Shown: positions 22,641-32,133, counted from the first letter of the stretch. The stretch is 64,000 nucleotides of DNA from Prostheceraeus crozeri (GCA_907163375.1 CAJQUW010008653.1:372001-436000), one strand, 5' to 3'. Translations and numbers: made by a program. The notes: generated from the letters alone by a model not told the origin.

Positions 22641-23278
22641 ATCATTGACGAAGCAAGTCTATCAAAAATCAAAATGATTTGAAAATGTTGCTGCTTGAAT
22701 TTTGAATTATGTCTCAATCACAAATGATGTGAAATTGCTGTCATAAAAATGCATAGTGAGCAATGAACAAGCATAACATCCATCATGACCTCAGAATTGT
22801 CTAAGAAATGATATTTTTGACGTTTTTAAAACGTCAGATGTCATCCAAGATTGCAATCAACTGCATGACTCTATGCACCTGGAAAAACTTGCGGTTATGG
22901 TATATGCACAGGAGGACATGTTAGTCTTCAATCTGTTATTAACAATCAACAATGTCGACATGAAATCCTTATACGACTTTTGGCGGACCCTGTATAACTG
23001 AGACTACACATAGTGGATAATAGTAATAGTGGACAAATGGAACTTAGAAATGGAAAGTGGTTTATTAAGGTAAATAATAGAGCTACAATGACACTCCATT
23101 ACACCGAAAACAATCGAGCTATGCACACAATGCCCAAGACTGCACATGGAAAATACTATTTCTTCACTTGAATTTGTTATCGCCAGTTTCTTAATGTGCC
23201 TGTAATACTTCATGGAATCCAATATTTCTTCATTTGTTCTTAATTTGTCTTCATCCATAATGATATGATTTGAAATAC
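22641..23278. other. No gene recognised
   Basis: Spacer between the mariner remnant and the left target duplication of Polinton C. I see short frames only and no supported feature. Confidence 0.6.
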
Positions 23279-23284
23279 GGTACT
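23279..23284. other. Target-site duplication, left (GGTACT)
   Basis: The six bases immediately before the left terminal repeat of Polinton C are GGTACT. The same six bases follow the right terminal repeat at 46451-46456. Six base pairs is the known duplication length for Polintons. Confidence 0.9.
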
Positions 23285-24078
23285 AGTAGTAAGTAAAACT
23301 CCACTTCTGGACCGCGCAAGATGGCCGCCGTCGCTGACGTCCCCCCCCCCTCCTGTCCGTCGTGTCGGTCGTGGTGTGCCGTCGTGTTGCTTCGAGTCTG
23401 ACGTCCCCCCCCTCCTGTCCGTCGTGTCGGTCGTGGTGTGCCGTCGTGTTGCTTCGAGTCTGACGTCCCCCCCCTCCTGTCCGTCGAGTCGGTCGTGGTG
23501 TGCCGCCGTGTTGCTTCGAGTCTGACGTCCCCCCCCTCCTGTCCGTCGAGTCGGTCGTGGTGTGCCGCCGTGTTGCTTCGAGTCTGACGTCCCCCCCCTC
23601 TGGCCGGCCGTCGTAGCGCGCGGTGATGTGCTGTCCAGGTTGGCGTGGTGTGCCGGCCAGGTTGGGAAGGTGGACTGTCGTAGCTCACCTGAAAAAATCC
23701 TAAGTGTCAGAGTGGCTTTGTATGGGTAAAATTTTGAAAATTTTCCAAAGTGTGGCATTTCGACCTGGGACCCTGACCGAAGTTTGTTTCATCAAATTTC
23801 ACTGAACCCCCCCCCCGACAGCGATCTTCTAACTTTGGTTCTAGTGGACGGATTTTGTCTTACAGCTACTCGTTTGAAAGAGGAAAAAAACTGCTCGATG
23901 ACATTTTTTGTCGCGAGTCAATCGGACCAGCAGTTCAAAAGTTAGAGCTGTTACAAGATTTTAGGTCGGAGCTCACCTGAAAAAATCCTAAGTGTCAGAG
24001 TGACTTTGTATGGACAAAATTTTGAAAATTTTCCAAAGTGTGGCATTTCGACCTGGCACCCTGACCAAAGTTTGTTTC
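23285..24078 (+). repeat. Left terminal inverted repeat of Polinton C
   Basis: About 794 bp are inverted and nearly identical to 45646-46450. It begins with AGTAGTAAGTAAAACTCCAC. Then come four 62-bp GC-rich tandem units with GACGTC and a long C run, a CCGGCCAGGTTGG section, and AT-rich direct repeats containing GAAAATTTTCCAAAGTGTGG. Chance long reading frames cross the GC-rich part but have no protein character. Confidence 0.9.
23336..23600. repeat. 62-bp GC-rich minisatellite in left arm, four units
   Basis: Four head-to-tail copies of a 62-bp unit start GACGTCCCCCCCC and end TTGCTTCGAGTCT. The right arm (46145-46400) also has four, while the related Polinton E has one (55447-55508). Base changes such as GTCGTG against GTCGAG mark paired units. 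Confidence 0.85.
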
Positions 24079-24387
24079 ATCAAATTTCACTGACAAAAAT
24101 CTTCCAACTTTGGTTCTAGAGATCGTAGAAAGTCGTGCAATAGCTCGTTTGACAGCTAAGAGTGAGACAAATTCAGTGAAAGAAACGGCTTGTTCATATC
24201 TGTCTTCGTTTAGATGTGAGACGCCATTCAAGATTTGGGAGATTGGTGAAAAAACGACAGAGTTAGAATTTCCCAAGAAACAGCTCCAGCGGGCGAATGA
24301 AGGCTCGGATTGGTAAACAGAGGCCAGATTTGGAATCAGCTTGATGTTATTGTCCAATGAGGATCATCATCCAATGAGAATCAAGCA

Positions 24388-24506
24388 TTTCTTTATAAAT
24401 AGCGAGCCTTCCACAGTGAGAATCATCCCATCGTTGAATCACACGAGTGACGGACGCACATTTTCTCTCTCTCTCTAGTTCCCTATTCTATTATCCAACT
24501 AAAATG
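24388..24506 (+). promoter_or_regulatory. TATA promoter and leader of the first plus-strand gene
   Basis: TTTATAAATAGCG at about 24391-24403 is a good TATA box about 105 bases before the start codon, with a CT-rich leader between. The start codon is immediately followed by a consensus splice donor, ATG then GTAAGT. Confidence 0.55.
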
Positions 24507-25278
24507 GTAAGTCGCTACTTTCCTCCCTCTCCTCCCTTGAACGTAAACTTAATACAATCTTTTTCATTTTCAGGCATCTACTCCATCTGCTGCACTAGTA
24601 GGACAAAATGGCGGTCAAACGTTACAAGGTTCGCTACGATCAGATCATCTACAACTGAGGCCAGTGGAAGAAACAACCAAGGTACATAATCCTACACCGC
24701 TACAGCGTAAATTTAAACAAGTCTTGCGTTATGACGATCATAGCGTAGTACTCCAAACGGGAATGCTCCCTTCCACGGATGTCAAGATAATGCGCAATCA
24801 GTATGGGGACTACATACTGATCCCCGTGAGTCCGTATATTCGCCACCAACTTGATATTATTGAGGAGTACGTGACATTAAATATGGACATTCCTACTCCT
24901 CTTGCTCAAGAGTGGAAGGCGAGAGATGACAAGGATACTCCCTATAGAAAGATTTGGGATGGTAATCACATTTGCCTACCGGTATCACATTGGTGCACTT
25001 ACTATAAGAAGGAGGGAGATCATTCAACACCCATCACATGCGACGAGCTCGGAGAAGGTACTTGGGATATCCTTTTCAAAGTGAATGGGCTATATTATGG
25101 TCGGCACAAGGATAATAAAATAGCCCCGCTCTCCATGCATATGGAATCCATCCTATATATTACAAAACCACCCAACGTGGACGACATAATTGATCAAATC
25201 CTTAACAGCAGTGGTACGAAGCGCAAGTCGGAGAAGAATGCTGCCTCAAAACGCAAATCAAAGAAGGAGAATTACTAG
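24504..25278 (+). CDS. Spliced Polinton protein of unknown function
   Basis: The first coding exon appears to be the start codon alone (24504-24506). It is followed by a 67-bp GT-AG intron (24507-24573, donor GTAAGT, acceptor TTTTCAG) and exon 2 (24574-25278). Exon 2 continues in frame as MASTPSAALVGQNGG and so on, giving about 235 residues. The protein has a variable N-terminus, a soluble middle with LPSTDVKIMRNQYGDYILIP and a Lys-rich tail resembling a nuclear localisation signal (KRKSEKNAASKRKSKK). No domain is recognised. PolB of this element uses the same ATG/GTAAGT arrangement. Confidence 0.55.
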
Positions 25279-25312
25279 TCCTTTCCTAACTCTACCCTAT
25301 GACAATTCGCTT

Positions 25313-25438
25313 ATGTGCTTTGAGTGTCGTAGACGTGGTCTTATTAGATACATTTTGCTTCTTCGTTGCCATCATATCATTTGTGTATTTTGTCGTGAAA
25401 AGCATCGATTTAATTCTTCATTTTGTGATATGTTATAG
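25313..25438 (+). CDS. Possible short Cys/His-rich peptide
   Basis: A 41-codon frame carries CFECRRR ... LLRCHHIICVFCREKH, a C-x2-C, C-H-H, C-x2-C spacing like a small RING-type zinc site. It may be a small protein of its own, a remnant of a duplicate of the RING-like gene at 26520-26843, or chance. Without a comparator I keep this low. Confidence 0.25.
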   Translation: MCFECRRRGLIRYILLLRCHHIICVFCREKHRFNSSFCDML

Positions 25439-25490
25439 AACGTTTCCTTAGATGTGTAAATTTCCGTTTTAGGCTTCTATCATCATTTTT

Positions 25491-26021
25491 ATGGATTGTG
25501 AGGGTGAACCTGTACAGGAGCTCAGTGCTATTGCTATGAACAATTGGACATATCAGATTGTCAGTGTCTATCATCAACATGCCAACTGCAATCCCAATGT
25601 TGATCAATGGGCGAGAAAACGCATTCATGGACTTAATCTGAAATATTTGCAAGACTATGGCTTTTCTTGTGAGAGTGCTCTTCGTATTGACTTTAAACGA
25701 TGGTTAGCTGCTTTCAATGTTATACGCATCTTTTGTAATAATCCTGGTAAGGAGAGGAAAGTATTTCCAAATCTAATCATTGATGACATTTTGCTCCCAC
25801 CTTGGGATAGTAGAGTGAATCAACACTACCATGAAGTCACGAAACGTTTTAAGGATTTGTGTGTTCCTATTTTGTCTGTTCAATGTAGTAGCTACGTTCA
25901 TAACCAATGCTTCTTTCCTCCTTACCTCAACACTGCCAAAGTCCTGTATGGTCATCATTGCTCGCTGTATGATAGTTACCAGCTGTATCTATTTTATCTG
26001 TTTCAAACCATTGATTTATAA
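25491..26021 (+). CDS. DEDDh-type 3'-5' exonuclease-like protein
   Basis: The intact 176-residue frame opens with FMDCEGEP, where Asp and Glu give the DxE pair of exonuclease motif I. The middle has WARKRIHGLNLKYL and RIFCNNPGKE. The end has GHHCSLYDSYQLYLFY, an H-x5-D motif III of DEDDh exonucleases. Similar small proteins accompany animal Mavericks. Its predicted role is nucleic-acid trimming or proofreading in trans during element replication, acting alongside PolB, which has its own exonuclease domain. An acceptor-like TTTTAG lies just upstream (near 25474), so a spliced leader is possible. Confidence 0.55.
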   Translation: MDCEGEPVQELSAIAMNNWTYQIVSVYHQHANCNPNVDQWARKRIHGLNLKYLQDYGFSCESALRIDFKRWLAAFNVIRIFCNNPGKERKVFPNLIIDDILLPPWDSRVNQHYHEVTKRFKDLCVPILSVQCSSYVHNQCFFPPYLNTAKVLYGHHCSLYDSYQLYLFYLFQTIDL

Positions 26022-26079
26022 TGCATGCTTGTTACCGTTATTCAATAAATGTTACTATGAGAAGAGTTGTTTTCATGCA

Positions 26080-26517
26080 ATGGATGGGTTAGATAAAGGG
26101 CGATCATGTCTTTCTCAAACGACGGCGGAACATTACATTTTCATAGGCAAAGGTTTAAAAGGAGCTGTTCAAGATTATGTGATAAATTTTCATAAAGATG
26201 AGACCGACATCGAAGCAGTGGTCGATGATGCTAGCACTCTATTTCTAGAGTTAATGAATACATTCTCTGATAGCATTGTCATGGCGCGATTAGTTGCGAA
26301 AATTAAGTTTAGTCATTTTGGAAAGGAAGAGGTGGAAAGTCGCTCTTTCCATTTTGCTTCTTATTCAATGGAAGTGGTAGATCACCCCGAAGAATTTTTT
26401 AAAAGACATATGATAAAAATTGCTGAACGTCTTAACGCATTTAACCATCATGGCAGCAGTCTAGTGATTGAAGCGATTTCAGATATTCACATTCAACTTT
26501 CTATAAAGAAAAATTGA
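26080..26517 (+). CDS. Small Polinton-associated protein
   Basis: This frame encodes 145 residues from the ATG at 26080; the frame is open further upstream, overlapping the exonuclease end. An N-terminal GKGLKGAVQDYVINF is followed by helices and strands ending SSLVIEAISDIHIQLS. The overall layout is an N-terminal segment, a helix, a strand with a phenylalanine pair, then a helix with closing strands. It resembles the short domain often found upstream of, or fused to, PolB in animal Mavericks. Function is unknown. It ends two bases before the start of the next gene. Confidence 0.4.
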   Translation: MDGLDKGRSCLSQTTAEHYIFIGKGLKGAVQDYVINFHKDETDIEAVVDDASTLFLELMNTFSDSIVMARLVAKIKFSHFGKEEVESRSFHFASYSMEVVDHPEEFFKRHMIKIAERLNAFNHHGSSLVIEAISDIHIQLSIKKN

Positions 26518-26519
26518 AA

Positions 26520-26843
26520 ATGCAGTGGTACTTGATTGTAGCACAACTGGTTTTCGAGCTATGTCTGCTCACTCTCGAAGTATATTCCTTCTGTACATGC
26601 GTCTATTATTTAGAAAAGGCTAGCAAATTCATATCTTCAAAAAGACTTGCTATAGACATCAGTCACGGTGAAACTATGTGTTGCGATGTATGTAAGCGAA
26701 AGGATGGAAATGAAAAGCGCATCTTCAAGAGATGTAAGCATGCTTTTTGTCAACGCTGTTTCATACGTAATTGCATTCAACTTTGCAAATGTAACCACTG
26801 TGATATTGCTCATTTCGAGTGTCACTTATGCCGCAATAGTTAG
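26520..26843 (+). CDS. Membrane-anchored RING-like protein
   Basis: The 107-residue protein starts at the ATG at 26520. Residues about 4-30 form one hydrophobic segment (WYLIVAQLVFELCLLTL). The C-terminal half has a dense zinc-binding pattern: CCDVCKRKDGNEKRI, then CKHAFCQRCF, CIQLCKCNHC, FECHLC. That fits a C3HC4-like RING or a related double zinc knuckle. A ubiquitin-ligase-like activity at a membrane, against a host factor, is a family-based inference. A structural zinc finger is the alternative. Confidence 0.5.
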   Translation: MQWYLIVAQLVFELCLLTLEVYSFCTCVYYLEKASKFISSKRLAIDISHGETMCCDVCKRKDGNEKRIFKRCKHAFCQRCFIRNCIQLCKCNHCDIAHFECHLCRNS

Positions 26844-26895
26844 TACCTATGCAAATGTGGTAAAGGCAGGTTTTTAGCAAAGACTAACACGGAAA

Positions 26896-27261
26896 ATGGC
26901 GAAACGTAAAATGACGAAACGTAAACGTCAAAAGTCTTCAAAGTTTTCTTCAGCCATTCAAGCTCTCCGACGAATGAAAGCAAATCAGCGATACAATGCT
27001 ATACGACATGCTAACGATAAATTCATTCGTGAAATTATTTCTCATGTGAGAAAGTTGAGGACGAAGAAATTAGCACCAAAACAACGAAAGTTACTTAAGC
27101 GATATGCTGCGAAATTGCGTTTCATCTCCAATCCTAAAGTCACCCTTCAAAGAAAGAGGGAAACTCTAACACAAAAGGGTGGTCTCCTTCCAGCGTTACT
27201 ACCGATGCTAGCTCCTATCGTGGGCAACGTATTGGGTAATATCTTTGGCTCTAGACGTTAA
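26896..27261 (+). CDS. pX-like basic virion core protein
   Basis: The 121-residue protein is strongly basic at the N-terminus (MAKRKMTKRKRQKSSK) and helical in the middle. It ends with the GLLPALLPMLAPIVGNVLG signature that marks Polinton and adintovirus pX-like proteins, related to the adenovirus mu/pX precursor. It would bind packaged DNA and, after protease processing, condense it or act on membranes. It lies just before the ATPase gene, in the usual late-gene neighbourhood. Confidence 0.65.
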   Translation: MAKRKMTKRKRQKSSKFSSAIQALRRMKANQRYNAIRHANDKFIREIISHVRKLRTKKLAPKQRKLLKRYAAKLRFISNPKVTLQRKRETLTQKGGLLPALLPMLAPIVGNVLGNIFGSRR

Positions 27262-27292
27262 TTATGCAAATGTTGAATCTCAAAGTATTATA

Positions 27293-27913
27293 ATGGATTT
27301 CAGACTTCAATGTGATAAAGTTCTGACTGTATCAGGTCCATCTCATGCAGGTAAAACTGTTTTCACGCTGAATTTATTGGATAAAAGAAGGGAGTTGTTT
27401 AAGGAACCTATCAATCGAGTGATTTGGTGTTATGGTATTTATCAACCGTCGCTGTTTTAGGAATTGCAAAGTCGCAACTTTATTCGACATGAAGGAATTA
27501 TTGCAGTGGATAAACTTCAGTCTAATGATGTTGTTGTATTGGATGATTAATTATTAAAAGAAAGTAAGAATTCCAAAGATGTTACAGATATGTTCACTCG
27601 CGCAGCACATCATAAAAGGTGCTTCATCATCTATATCACACAAAATTTGTTTCCTGATGGAAAAGAAGCTCGTACACGAAACCTGAATACACACTATTAT
27701 GCTATTTTCAAGAATCCGCGAGATAAAAGTCAATTTGAAATTTTAGCGCGACAAGTTGCACCAAGAGGATCAAAAGCTTTAATTGAAATTTTTCAAGCAG
27801 CTACTGAAAAACCACACGGTTACTTATTCATTGACTTTACGCAAGAGTGTCCGGAAGAATTTAGATTTCGAAGTGATATTTTGAAAACTCCCATGATTAT
27901 CTTCAAACTATGA
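27293..27913 (+). pseudogene. FtsK/HerA-type packaging ATPase, broken
   Basis: The locus shows Walker A as SGPSHAGKT near the start, Walker B as NDVVVLDD, and a CFIIYITQNLFP segment typical of the HerA-type ATPases that package Polinton DNA. A DKSQFEILARQV region and YLFIDF close the fold. The start was chosen at the ATG at 27293, giving the Walker motif the usual N-terminal spacing. Its last codons overlap the next start by four bases. It is broken, about two breaks, which would disable packaging in this copy. Confidence 0.75.
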
Positions 27914-28602
27914 GTTCTTATTCTCGCATGATTGTTATTCCTCAGGATGAATATGTACAATTGACTGCCATGCAGCAAGTAAAGCAACCTCTTGCAAATC
28001 AAATGTATAGGAAAGAAATAGATTATCAGCAAAATGTTCACATCAAAGATCCACATCGTGCTGTATTATCACAATCGGAAACTGTTGAGCAATTGAAAAG
28101 CTTGAAGAATAATATGCGTGACTCTGTATCGACTGCAACACCTTTAGCATCTCGCGCACATGCCATATCTCTTTTCAATAGTATTGAACCCCATCTCAAT
28201 GTAAATGATAGAGGAGAAATCATTACAGATGAAAATAAAGTGATTGATGCTTCACGTTATTAAGACTTGATTCAGTATGCGACACGTAGAAAGCGCCGTC
28301 AGGGCTATGTTCCACCTGGTTGGTCATACTTTCTTAAACTATTGAAAAAGCAGAATGTACCAAAATTTGCTTTGAATAATGAGACATTGAAAGAACTTGA
28401 TTCAACAGTGGCTACTGCTCCAATGCTTCAGACGATGAAAATGCCAACAAATTGGTTTAAGACGTCACCTGCTACATCCCCTCCCACACTCACTAAGCAA
28501 ACAAGAGGAAGAACTCGTCATAGATCTACACCACCACTAAAACTAGTAAAAGGAAAACGTAAAACAGCTCCTCCCAAGAAATACATGTTCTCAGACTATT
28601 AA
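27910..28602 (+). pseudogene. Conserved Maverick helical protein, broken
   Basis: The ATG overlaps the ATPase end. The N-terminal part has YVQLTAMQQVKQPLANQM and helical, charged segments. The C-terminal part has PGWSYFLKLLKKQNVPKF and a Lys/Thr/Pro-rich tail ending KKYMFSDY. Position between the ATPase and the integrase, together with the helical character, parallels the protein at 11472-12296 in element A. Function is unknown. It is broken, about one break. Confidence 0.4.
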
Positions 28603-28603
28603 T

Positions 28604-28819
28604 ATGAAGCAGATGTGTTGCTTGCCATGTAATGAGCCGCCAGAGGTGAGTGTCGTTGTCACTTGCACTTGCTGCGCCAGCTCTCACAATGAAACTCCTA
28701 AGCAATGTGAACACGATCGCAAAACCGCTAAAGCTAAATGCTGCAGTTGTTGTAAATGTAGAAAGGCAAGAAAACAAAAAGATGAGAAGGAGGAAAAAGA
28801 GTCAGTCGTCATCGACTGA
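28604..28819 (+). CDS. Cysteine-rich small protein overlapping integrase start
   Basis: The 71-residue frame carries 14 cysteines, including MCCLPCNEPP, TCTCCAS and KCCSCCKCRK, followed by a charged KDEKEEKE tail. It starts one base after the stop triplet of the previous gene and overlaps the integrase start in another frame. The Cys-pair spacing suggests metal binding. I know of no firm family, but the tight placement and regular spacing argue that it is real. Confidence 0.5.
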   Translation: MKQMCCLPCNEPPEVSVVVTCTCCASSHNETPKQCEHDRKTAKAKCCSCCKCRKARKQKDEKEEKESVVID

Positions 28820-29870
28820 ACGTTTGAAGTCAATCTATTATGATGTAAAACATCCGGCAGGATTTGCATCTATCAAGAAATTATCAAAAGCGAGTGGTCT
28901 TCCACAATCACAAGTGAAGCGATGGTTAAAGGGTCAGGCTACCTATACACTCCACAAACAAGCGAAAAAGAAGTACCGCACCCGCCATTATATTGTTCAT
29001 GACATCGATGAACAGTGGCAAGCAGATTTGTGTGATGTTGCCTCCATTTCAAAACATAACTCGGGCAATAATTTTATTTTAACCGTCATTGATATTTTCT
29101 CGCGTTATGCGTGGGCTCAACCTTTAAAAACTAAAGAAGGGAAAGGAGTAGCAAAAGCATTCCAAACAATTTTTCGAGAAGGTCGCATTCCAAAAACAAT
29201 TCAGAGTGATCAAGGAAAAGAGTTTGAAAATCAGCATGTGAGAAGATTATGTGAGAGGCATGACATTGAGTTGTTTAGTGTAAAGAGTGCCTATAAAGCT
29301 GCACTCGTTGAACGTTTTAATCGCACATTAAAAAATCGCTTGTGGCGACATTTTACTGCCAACTTGACACAAAATTGGACAAAGGTTCTACAAGATACAC
29401 TCCATGCCTACAATCACTCTATCCATCGTTCTATTGGACTCAGACCAGTAGATGTAAATGCTGACAATGTAGATAAAGTGCGCGAATCATTCCAACGTAA
29501 ACGCACTCATGTGAAAAGTGATGTGAAAATTGGTGATAAAGTTCGTATCTCAAAAGTGAAGAGTGTTTTTGCTAAAGGGTACCTTCCGAATTGGACAGAG
29601 GAGGTATTTACAGTATCAAGGATTGATCAAAAAGACTCTCCCACCACCTACAAGTTGAAAGATTACGATAATGAAGAAATTGAAGGTAGCTTTTACCGCG
29701 ATGAGATTGAGGTAGTCACTGAAAGTGAAACATATTTGGTAGAGAAAATCATTCGATGTAAAAAACGACAAGGTGAAGAATGGTGTCTTGTTAAATGGAC
29801 TGGTTATCCTTCAAGTATGAACTCTTGGATGCGTCGTGCCGACATCTTTCATCTAAGTGATCGACAGTGA
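28782..29870 (+). CDS. Retroviral-type integrase with chromodomain
   Basis: This intact gene encodes about 362 residues from the ATG at 28782; the frame is open earlier but overlaps the Cys-rich gene. The catalytic core shows the DDE triad: EQWQADLCDV, IQSDQGKEFEN and ALVERFNRTLKN. The core is followed by an SH3-like DNA-binding region (KIGDKVRISKVK) and a C-terminal chromodomain (TYLVEKIIRCKKRQ ... CLVKWTGYP). This is the enzyme that inserts Polintons and makes the 6-bp duplication. The chromodomain may direct insertion to methylated-histone chromatin (inference). Confidence 0.92.
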   Translation: MRRRKKSQSSSTERLKSIYYDVKHPAGFASIKKLSKASGLPQSQVKRWLKGQATYTLHKQAKKKYRTRHYIVHDIDEQWQADLCDVASISKHNSGNNFILTVIDIFSRYAWAQPLKTKEGKGVAKAFQTIFREGRIPKTIQSDQGKEFENQHVRRLCERHDIELFSVKSAYKAALVERFNRTLKNRLWRHFTANLTQNWTKVLQDTLHAYNHSIHRSIGLRPVDVNADNVDKVRESFQRKRTHVKSDVKIGDKVRISKVKSVFAKGYLPNWTEEVFTVSRIDQKDSPTTYKLKDYDNEEIEGSFYRDEIEVVTESETYLVEKIIRCKKRQGEEWCLVKWTGYPSSMNSWMRRADIFHLSDRQ

Positions 29871-29911
29871 TTCATGCAAAGTTGTAACTATTAATGTTTA
29901 GGGTTTGAGCT

Positions 29912-30367
29912 ATGAATCCAACTGCCTCATTTTATTCACGACCCTCCTATGTAAGTAGTGGAGGACAAATTTACAGCGGCGCTCGCCGCCAACGTGGAGG
30001 TAGCATACTTGGTGCACTGAAATCTGTTGTAGCACCTCTCATATCCAATGTCGGAAGATCTTTAAAACGAAATGTTTTAAGTAATGCCGTTGGCTTTGCT
30101 GGTGATGTTGCTAGTGATCTTTCCAGAGGTAGAAGTTTTAAGAGCAGTTTGTTGAATCGTGGGAAGGAACGCGGTTTAAAAACATTGAAGCAGACCTTTG
30201 CTTGTGTTACTCAAGGAAAGAAATCGCCTAAACGAATGAATGAAGGAAGAAGGAAACATCGCGGAGCTGGTAAGGTGCGATCTTCAGTCAAAAGGCACTC
30301 ACGCAAACGTCGCAGAGGCTTTAATCATTCATCAGGCGCTAAACGACGACGCTGCCATAACTTCTAA
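29912..30367 (+). CDS. Minor capsid / pVI-like basic protein
   Basis: The intact 151-residue protein begins MNPTASFYSRPSYV, has a Gly/Gln-rich stretch (GGQIYSGARRQRGG), an amphipathic helix (LGALKSVVAPLISNVGRSL) and a very basic tail (KHRGAGKVR ... RKRRRGFNH). Polinton and adintovirus genomes carry such a protein directly before the major capsid gene, comparable to adenovirus protein VI. It would link DNA or core to capsid and may disrupt membranes on entry. Function is inferred from character and position. Confidence 0.6.
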   Translation: MNPTASFYSRPSYVSSGGQIYSGARRQRGGSILGALKSVVAPLISNVGRSLKRNVLSNAVGFAGDVASDLSRGRSFKSSLLNRGKERGLKTLKQTFACVTQGKKSPKRMNEGRRKHRGAGKVRSSVKRHSRKRRRGFNHSSGAKRRRCHNF

Positions 30368-30368
30368 T

Positions 30369-31646
30369 CATGGAGTGTAAAACTTCCGGGTTTGTTTGTT
30401 TGATCAACAAGCCATACAGACAGATATTCTTAGTTCGAGTATTGTAGATTATCATCCTCGAACAGCTGAGAATGCTGGCCCCATTCAATTTGTTATTCCT
30501 GGTGGTAGTGATGATTACATAGATTTGAGTTATCCGATGGTTGATTTGTGGTTTAGAATTCAGCAAGCAGATGGAACTGCTATTGACGATGCACATAAAG
30601 TTGGACTGAACAATTTACCATTGACTACATTACTTCGCGATGTTTCTGTAACGATTGGAGAGCAGCAGGTGTAAGGTGGCCAAAGCGATTATCCCTATAA
30701 ATCATATTTCAATCATGTATCACAGTTTCATCCATCAGCACAAAAAAGCCATATGGAAGCCATGGGATGGTACAGAGATGAAGCAGGAGAATTTGATGCT
30801 GAAACAATCAGTGGCTTTGTAAAGCGATCTGCTATGATTAAAGATAGTAAAGTATGTCAGCTATATGGTCCGCTGAATTTAGACTTCTTTAGACAGTCAA
30901 AGTTTTTACTCTGTAATACCAGCATGCGACTCAAGCTGACATTGAATAAGCCTGAATTTGCGCTGAATGCATTTGCTAAAGTTGACAATTTTAGAATTCA
31001 TGTGGAAGATATTGCACTTTACATTCGTCGAGTAGTACCGAATCCAAGTGTCATTAGAGGGCATGCTGAAGGTCTTAACCGCCAAAATGCCATTTACCCC
31101 GTTCAGCATACAAAGCTTCTCACCTTTACAATTCCGAAAGATCAAAAGAGTTTCATGAAAGATGGCCTCTTTCCATCGGAAGCACCGAAGCTCCTCATGG
31201 TGGCAATGGTTGAAAATGATGCATTTAATGGTAATATAAAGAAGAATCCTTTCAATTTTAAACACAATCAGTTAAGTGAAATTGCTTTACGTGTAAATGG
31301 TGTGAGTCATCCTGGTCCACCCTACAAACCAGATTTTGCTTCGGATCAATTTATGCGCAGTTATGTTGATTTTATGGATGTCTTTGGCTTTTACAATACG
31401 GATGACACCAACGGACTGACTATGAAAGAGTTTAAGAGTGGATATACTATTTATGCATTTGATTTGACTGCTGACAGCGATATTAGTGCACCCTATCGTC
31501 AAGCGAACGTGCCTCATAATATTCGTTTGGATTTGACGTTCAAAAGAACACTACCTGAGACAATCAATGTATTAATTTATGCAGTCTTCGATTCAAATAT
31601 TGAAATTACAAAGTATCGTGACGTGATTCTTCAGTATAATCGTTAA
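30369..31646 (+). pseudogene. Major capsid protein (double jelly-roll), broken
   Basis: The locus carries the hallmarks of the Polinton major capsid protein. An N-terminal SSIVDYHPRTAENAGPIQF and LTTLLRDVSVTIGEQQV segment makes the first jelly roll. The C-terminal GYTIYAFDLTADSD ... LDLTFKRTLPETINVLIYAVF block ends the second. Trimers of this protein build the icosahedral shell. The stop overlaps the protease ATG (ATGAG junction at 31646). It is broken, about one break; the rest is open and well preserved. Confidence 0.85.
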
Positions 31647-32107
31647 TGAGTTGGTTGACTGCTGACGATATTAAGACTAAAGTGCAGCGTAATGCAGACG
31701 AAGCGACGTTGAAAGCTTTCGATAATGTCTATTCGCTCGATACCTTACCACCTGCAGTAAATCACTATCCCAGCTTTATTGTGCTAAACACTCATTCGCA
31801 GAATTTAGGCGGTGAGCATTGGAAAGCGATCTTTATTGGAGAAGACCGACGTGGTGAACTATTTGACTCTCTTGCTCAACCTCCAAATATACCAACACAG
31901 CAGTGGTTGAGAAAACATACGCGTCAATATCAGCGAAATGAACGCATACTACAACATCCACTTTCATCAACGTGTGGTGCTTTTGTACTGTACTTCATCT
32001 TAAAACGTTTACATGTATCTCGATTTGTATCTGTTATTCAAAACTTTTCATGTAATCCATCCTCTAATGAAAAAATGATTTGTAAGTTCTATCATGATTT
32101 GAAATAA
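31646..32107 (+). CDS. Adenain-like (Ulp1-fold) maturation protease
   Basis: The intact 153-residue cysteine protease has a catalytic His in GGEHWKAIF, an acidic partner in ELFDSLAQPP, a downstream Gln-rich oxyanion region and the catalytic Cys in SSTCGAFVLYF, all in adenovirus-protease order. Length is close to Polinton proteases. It would cleave capsid-associated precursors such as the pVI- and pX-like proteins. It overlaps the major capsid stop, giving a capsid-protease late pair. Confidence 0.88.
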   Translation: MSWLTADDIKTKVQRNADEATLKAFDNVYSLDTLPPAVNHYPSFIVLNTHSQNLGGEHWKAIFIGEDRRGELFDSLAQPPNIPTQQWLRKHTRQYQRNERILQHPLSSTCGAFVLYFILKRLHVSRFVSVIQNFSCNPSSNEKMICKFYHDLK

Positions 32108-32133
32108 AAACATCATGTTGGAAAAATTGTTTT

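Noticed and set aside
23336-23600. CRISPR-like array
   Set aside because: The 62-bp units abut with no unique spacers, in a eukaryotic transposon arm.
23240-23758. Long GC-rich reading frames in the terminal repeats (also 45969-46490 and 46039-46500)
   Set aside because: They are products of the 62-bp tandem units read in several frames. Composition is repetitive and all frames stay open alike.
30339-31517. Minus-strand frames inside the capsid locus
   Set aside because: They overlap the well-supported capsid gene and lack any domain or start context.
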